Assembly: GCF_000384215.1 (NCBI RefSeq) | Contig: NZ_KB913032.1 | Span: 8,021,605 to 8,085,604, forward strand | Length of the DNA: 64,000 bases | Direction of reading: 5' to 3' | Origin: Amycolatopsis alba DSM 44262 | Lineage (GTDB): Bacteria; Actinomycetota; Actinomycetes; Mycobacteriales; Pseudonocardiaceae | In this document: positions 62,212 through 64,000 of the stretch, in pieces | Numbering within the stretch: position 1 is the first letter of the stretch | How the letters are laid out: each line of letters starts with the position of its first letter | Notes under the pieces: model-generated | Database searches by the model: none | The model's input: the letters and a program-made list of their open reading frames with translations, nothing else | Told to the model about the DNA's origin: nothing | Program-made: the position numbers and the translations under genes

Positions 62212-62457
62212 TCACCGCTGGATGCAGTCGAGACCGAGCCCGAACCCGGTCATCACGTACTGGCAGATGTGCGTCGCGTGCACCTCGTCGGTCTCCAGGC
62301 AGCCCACCGGGACTCCCGAAAGGTCGACGGCGCACGAGGCGTAGAACTTGTTCGGGCTGCCGGGCACCGGATCAGCCGAAGCCGGCGATGCGGCGATGGC
62401 GCCCGCGAAGACCAAGAGCGTGAAGGTGGCCGCCAGGGCGGCGAAACGAGACTTCAT
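62212..62457 (-). CDS. small secreted cysteine-containing protein
   Basis: An 81-residue protein with a signal peptide (MKSRFAALAATFTLLVFAGA, cleavage near ASPASA) and a mature part of about 50 residues with four cysteines (ASCAVDLSG, VGCLETDE, HICQYVM, LDCIQR), probably two disulfides. AAGGGAGA precedes ATG 62457. I do not recognise the family. It is convergent with the trypsin-like peptidase; a protease inhibitor or effector role is possible but unsupported. Confidence 0.6.
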   Translation of the reverse strand: MKSRFAALAATFTLLVFAGAIAASPASADPVPGSPNKFYASCAVDLSGVPVGCLETDEVHATHICQYVMTGFGLGLDCIQR

Positions 62458-62615
62458 CGTGCTCTCCCTTGCTTCCGCCCCCTGCTCGATGTTCCTGATA
62501 TTCCCCGGATCACGCTGGTTCACCTGGTGATCACCGGAAAGTGTCACGGCGACGTACAGCGATGACGTCGTCCGACGGGCGCCGCGGTCCCGAGACCAGT
62601 CCTAGCGTCGAGTTC

Positions 62616-63107
62616 ATGCCCGCTCTTGGGAAGTTCACCCTCGCCTCCGCCCTGTTCACCGCCGTCCTGGCGGCCGCCGCGTGCAGCGCTCCCCCGCCCG
62701 CGCCACCGGCGGCCGCCGCCCCCGCCGCCGTCGCGGCCTCCGATTGGTCGCCCGCTCCCGTGGTGCCGCTGCCCTCGCAGCCGTCACCCTCGCTGGTCGT
62801 GGACGCGCCGCTGCCCGAGCAGCTCGCGATGGGCCTGGTCGTGCTGCGCTACCGGGCGGAGAACCTCCGGATCGTGCCGGTGTACGGCCCCGCCGCCCTC
62901 GACGTCTCACCCCGGATCGGCCACATCCACGTGACCGTCGACGACGCGGCGTGGCACTGGGCGGACGGCAGCGGCGAGCCGCTCATCATCCAGTCACTCC
63001 CGGCGGGTCCGCACAAGGTGTGGGTCGGCCTGGCCGACCCGACGCACAAGATCCTCGACGAGAAGAACGTGAACTTCGTCGTCCCCGTCCAAAGTGGACA
63101 CCACTGA
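62616..63107 (+). CDS. secreted lipoprotein, DUF6130-like
   Basis: A 163-residue protein: N-terminal signal with lipobox AAAC (residue about 23), a Pro/Ala-rich linker and a compact beta domain with GHIHVTVDDAAWHWADGSGE and LPAGPHKVWVGLADPTHKIL, the pattern of the DUF6130 family. Its His/Trp-rich core could bind a metal. ATG 62616 lies 7 bases after TAGCGT (62603-62608), so it is probably leaderless. It ends one base before the thioesterase start. Confidence 0.68.
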   Translation: MPALGKFTLASALFTAVLAAAACSAPPPAPPAAAAPAAVAASDWSPAPVVPLPSQPSPSLVVDAPLPEQLAMGLVVLRYRAENLRIVPVYGPAALDVSPRIGHIHVTVDDAAWHWADGSGEPLIIQSLPAGPHKVWVGLADPTHKILDEKNVNFVVPVQSGHH

Positions 63108-63108
63108 G

Positions 63109-63513
63109 ATGACGGCCTTCACCTTCGCCCTGACCCCACGCCGGGCCGAAACCGATTTCAACGGCCATGTCACCGCGATCGCCTATCACGACTGGGCGGA
63201 CCGGGCCCGTGTCGCCTACTTGCGGCGGGCCGGAGTCACCTTCGTGCAGGGCGACTTCGGTCCGGTCCTGCTCGAAGCGCGGATCAACTACCTCAACGAA
63301 GTCCGGTTCGGCGACGAGATCACGGTCTCCGTCGAACCCGACTTCGGCGCCGGGAAGACCTGGCGCGTCCACCAGCGCTTCCTCCGCTCCGACGGTGTCC
63401 TCGCCGCGCGGATCGAATCGACCTGGGGGCTGCTCGACCACCGGACCCGGCGGCTGACCGAAGACCCGCACCACACGCTGAGCGAGCTGGCGACCGATCC
63501 CGGCCGCCTCTGA
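63109..63513 (+). CDS. 4HBT-type hotdog-fold acyl-CoA thioesterase
   Basis: A 134-residue thioesterase: DFNGHVTAIAYHDWADRARVAYL contains the catalytic Asp region and the long helix of the YbgC/FadM-like group, followed by VLLEARINYLNEVRFGDEITVSVEP. It should hydrolyse acyl-CoA; chain length is unknown. ATG 63109 is one base after the upstream stop; a GTG at 63094 overlapping the previous gene is an alternative. The pair is probably translationally coupled. Confidence 0.82.
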   Translation: MTAFTFALTPRRAETDFNGHVTAIAYHDWADRARVAYLRRAGVTFVQGDFGPVLLEARINYLNEVRFGDEITVSVEPDFGAGKTWRVHQRFLRSDGVLAARIESTWGLLDHRTRRLTEDPHHTLSELATDPGRL

Positions 63514-63545
63514 AGGTCGAGCAGTGACCGCGGGCCGCATCGGAC

Positions 63546-63598
63546 TCCGTGAAGGCCTCCTTCCCTACCCTGAGAGTAGGGAAGGAGGCCTTCACGGA
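63546..63598. repeat. 53-bp perfect inverted repeat (23-base arms)
   Basis: TCCGTGAAGGCCTCCTTCCCTAC is the left arm, CCTGAGA the loop, and the right arm is an exact reverse complement. It lies 33 bases after the thioesterase stop in the 63514-63878 spacer, which holds no gene, and would be a strong terminator. Partial relatives are at 9963, 63652 and 63820. Confidence 0.85.
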
Positions 63599-63651
63599 CA
63601 CCGCGATCGCCACGTTCGCCCCAGACACACCAGCAGCCACACCGGCCGCGC

Positions 63652-63668
63652 GTGAAGGCCCCCTTCCC
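63652..63668 (+). repeat. partial copy of the GTGAAGG...CCTTC repeat
   Basis: GTGAAGGCCCCCTTCCC, same variant as at 9963-9980, without a facing arm. Confidence 0.5.
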
Positions 63669-63819
63669 ACGGCTCAGCCGAGGAAACGCGACCTTCACAC
63701 CTCCGTCCAGGTGGTCGTGAGTGACGATTCGGCTTAGAACACGAAACCCCACTCACAATCACCCGCTCCCACCGCCGCACTATCCCGACTCTGCCGAGAC
63801 CCAGACCCTCAAGGTAAGC

Positions 63820-63836
63820 AAGGAGGCCTTCACGGA
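63820..63836. repeat. partial copy (right arm) of the GTGAAGG...CCTTC repeat
   Basis: AAGGAGGCCTTCACGGA, identical to the last 17 bases of the perfect inverted repeat at 63546-63598. Confidence 0.55.
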
Positions 63837-63855
63837 CCCGACCGACACCGGCGCG

Positions 63856-63877
63856 GAGTATAGGGCGTTATACACTC
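63856..63877. promoter_or_regulatory. imperfect AT-rich inverted repeat before the end of the hydrolase gene
   Basis: GAGTATA-GGGCGT-TATACACTC, pairing except for one extra A in the right arm. It is unusually AT-rich for this region and lies 1 base outside the hydrolase stop. It might be an operator or promoter element; no gene assignment is possible. Confidence 0.3.
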
Positions 63878-63878
63878 T

Positions 63879-64000
63879 CTAGGTCGCCCCGAGGAACTCC
63901 CCTGCCACCGCCGCGAACTCCGCCGGCCTGGCGGAATGCACCCGGTGTCCCGCGCCGTCGATGGTCACCAGGCGGCAGTCCGGGATCAGCCCGCGCATCC
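63879..64000 (-). CDS. alpha/beta hydrolase, C-terminal fragment (cut by window edge)
   Basis: The last 40 codons before TAG at 63879-63881 read CRLVTIDGAGHRVHSARPAEFAAVAGEFL, the standard C-terminus of alpha/beta hydrolases: beta-strand 8, the loop with the catalytic His (GAGH), and the final helix. The start, nucleophile and substrate lie beyond the window. Confidence 0.75.
   Translation of the reverse strand, partial: MRGLIPDCRLVTIDGAGHRVHSARPAEFAAVAGEFLGAT

Overview
The window is high-GC actinobacterial DNA. GTG starts are frequent, many start codons sit a few bases after a TANNNT -10 box, genes are packed with 4-base start/stop overlaps, and regulators and secreted proteins are abundant. 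Together with recurring intergenic stem-loops I associate with Amycolatopsis, this suggests a Pseudonocardiaceae chromosome, probably Amycolatopsis. The genus is an inference, not a search result. No rRNA, tRNA, CRISPR array, intact IS element or replication origin was seen.

Layout. 1-10.5 kb: a partial secreted choice-of-anchor A protein, an XRE regulator, a secreted metallophosphoesterase, an MFS permease with a beta-propeller protein, a sensor kinase / degenerate kinase / LuxR-type response regulator trio, two tandemly duplicated lipoproteins and a SRPBCC protein. 10.6-32.3 kb: an iron-regulated catecholate siderophore locus on the minus strand. dhbA has its own iron box. A second iron box precedes a long co-directional unit: dhbC, dhbE, dhbB, a free aryl carrier protein, a siderophore-interacting reductase, a binding lipoprotein, two FecCD permeases, an ATPase, a 3315-residue NRPS, an MFS exporter and a class I DAHP synthase. 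Almost every junction overlaps. 32.4-33.1 kb: a non-coding region full of palindromes and direct and inverted repeats. 33.1-36.3 kb: a response regulator / histidine kinase / GerMN lipoprotein operon divergent from a VanY-like carboxypeptidase. 36.3-44.5 kb: small metabolic and regulatory genes ending in iclR-pobA. 44.8-47.4 kb: a STAND NTPase with a cyclase-like N-terminus. 47.4-52.3 kb: TetR/SDR pair, PepSY protein, MFS. 52.3-56.8 kb: a frameshifted SARP-type regulator and a LAL-type LuxR regulator. 56.9-64 kb: two secreted S1 peptidases, an ECF sigma factor, two LysR regulators, small secreted proteins, a thioesterase and the end of an alpha/beta hydrolase.

How the siderophore genes fit together: the DAHP synthase should raise chorismate supply. 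DhbC, DhbB and DhbA convert chorismate to 2,3-dihydroxybenzoate (DHB). DhbE loads DHB onto the free ArCP. The NRPS (C-A-T-E-C-A-T-E-C) adds two residues, both predicted to be epimerised, the first predicted cationic. The MFS protein would export the product, the ABC system would re-import the ferric complex, and the siderophore-interacting protein would reduce it. The NRPS has no thioesterase and ends in an intact condensation domain, so product release is unexplained; this is the most promising novelty here. Other points of interest are the palindrome array, the cyclase-STAND protein with a TTA codon, the kinase/pseudokinase pair, the regulator frameshift inside Walker A, and a possible leaderless leader peptide with an attenuator-like hairpin.
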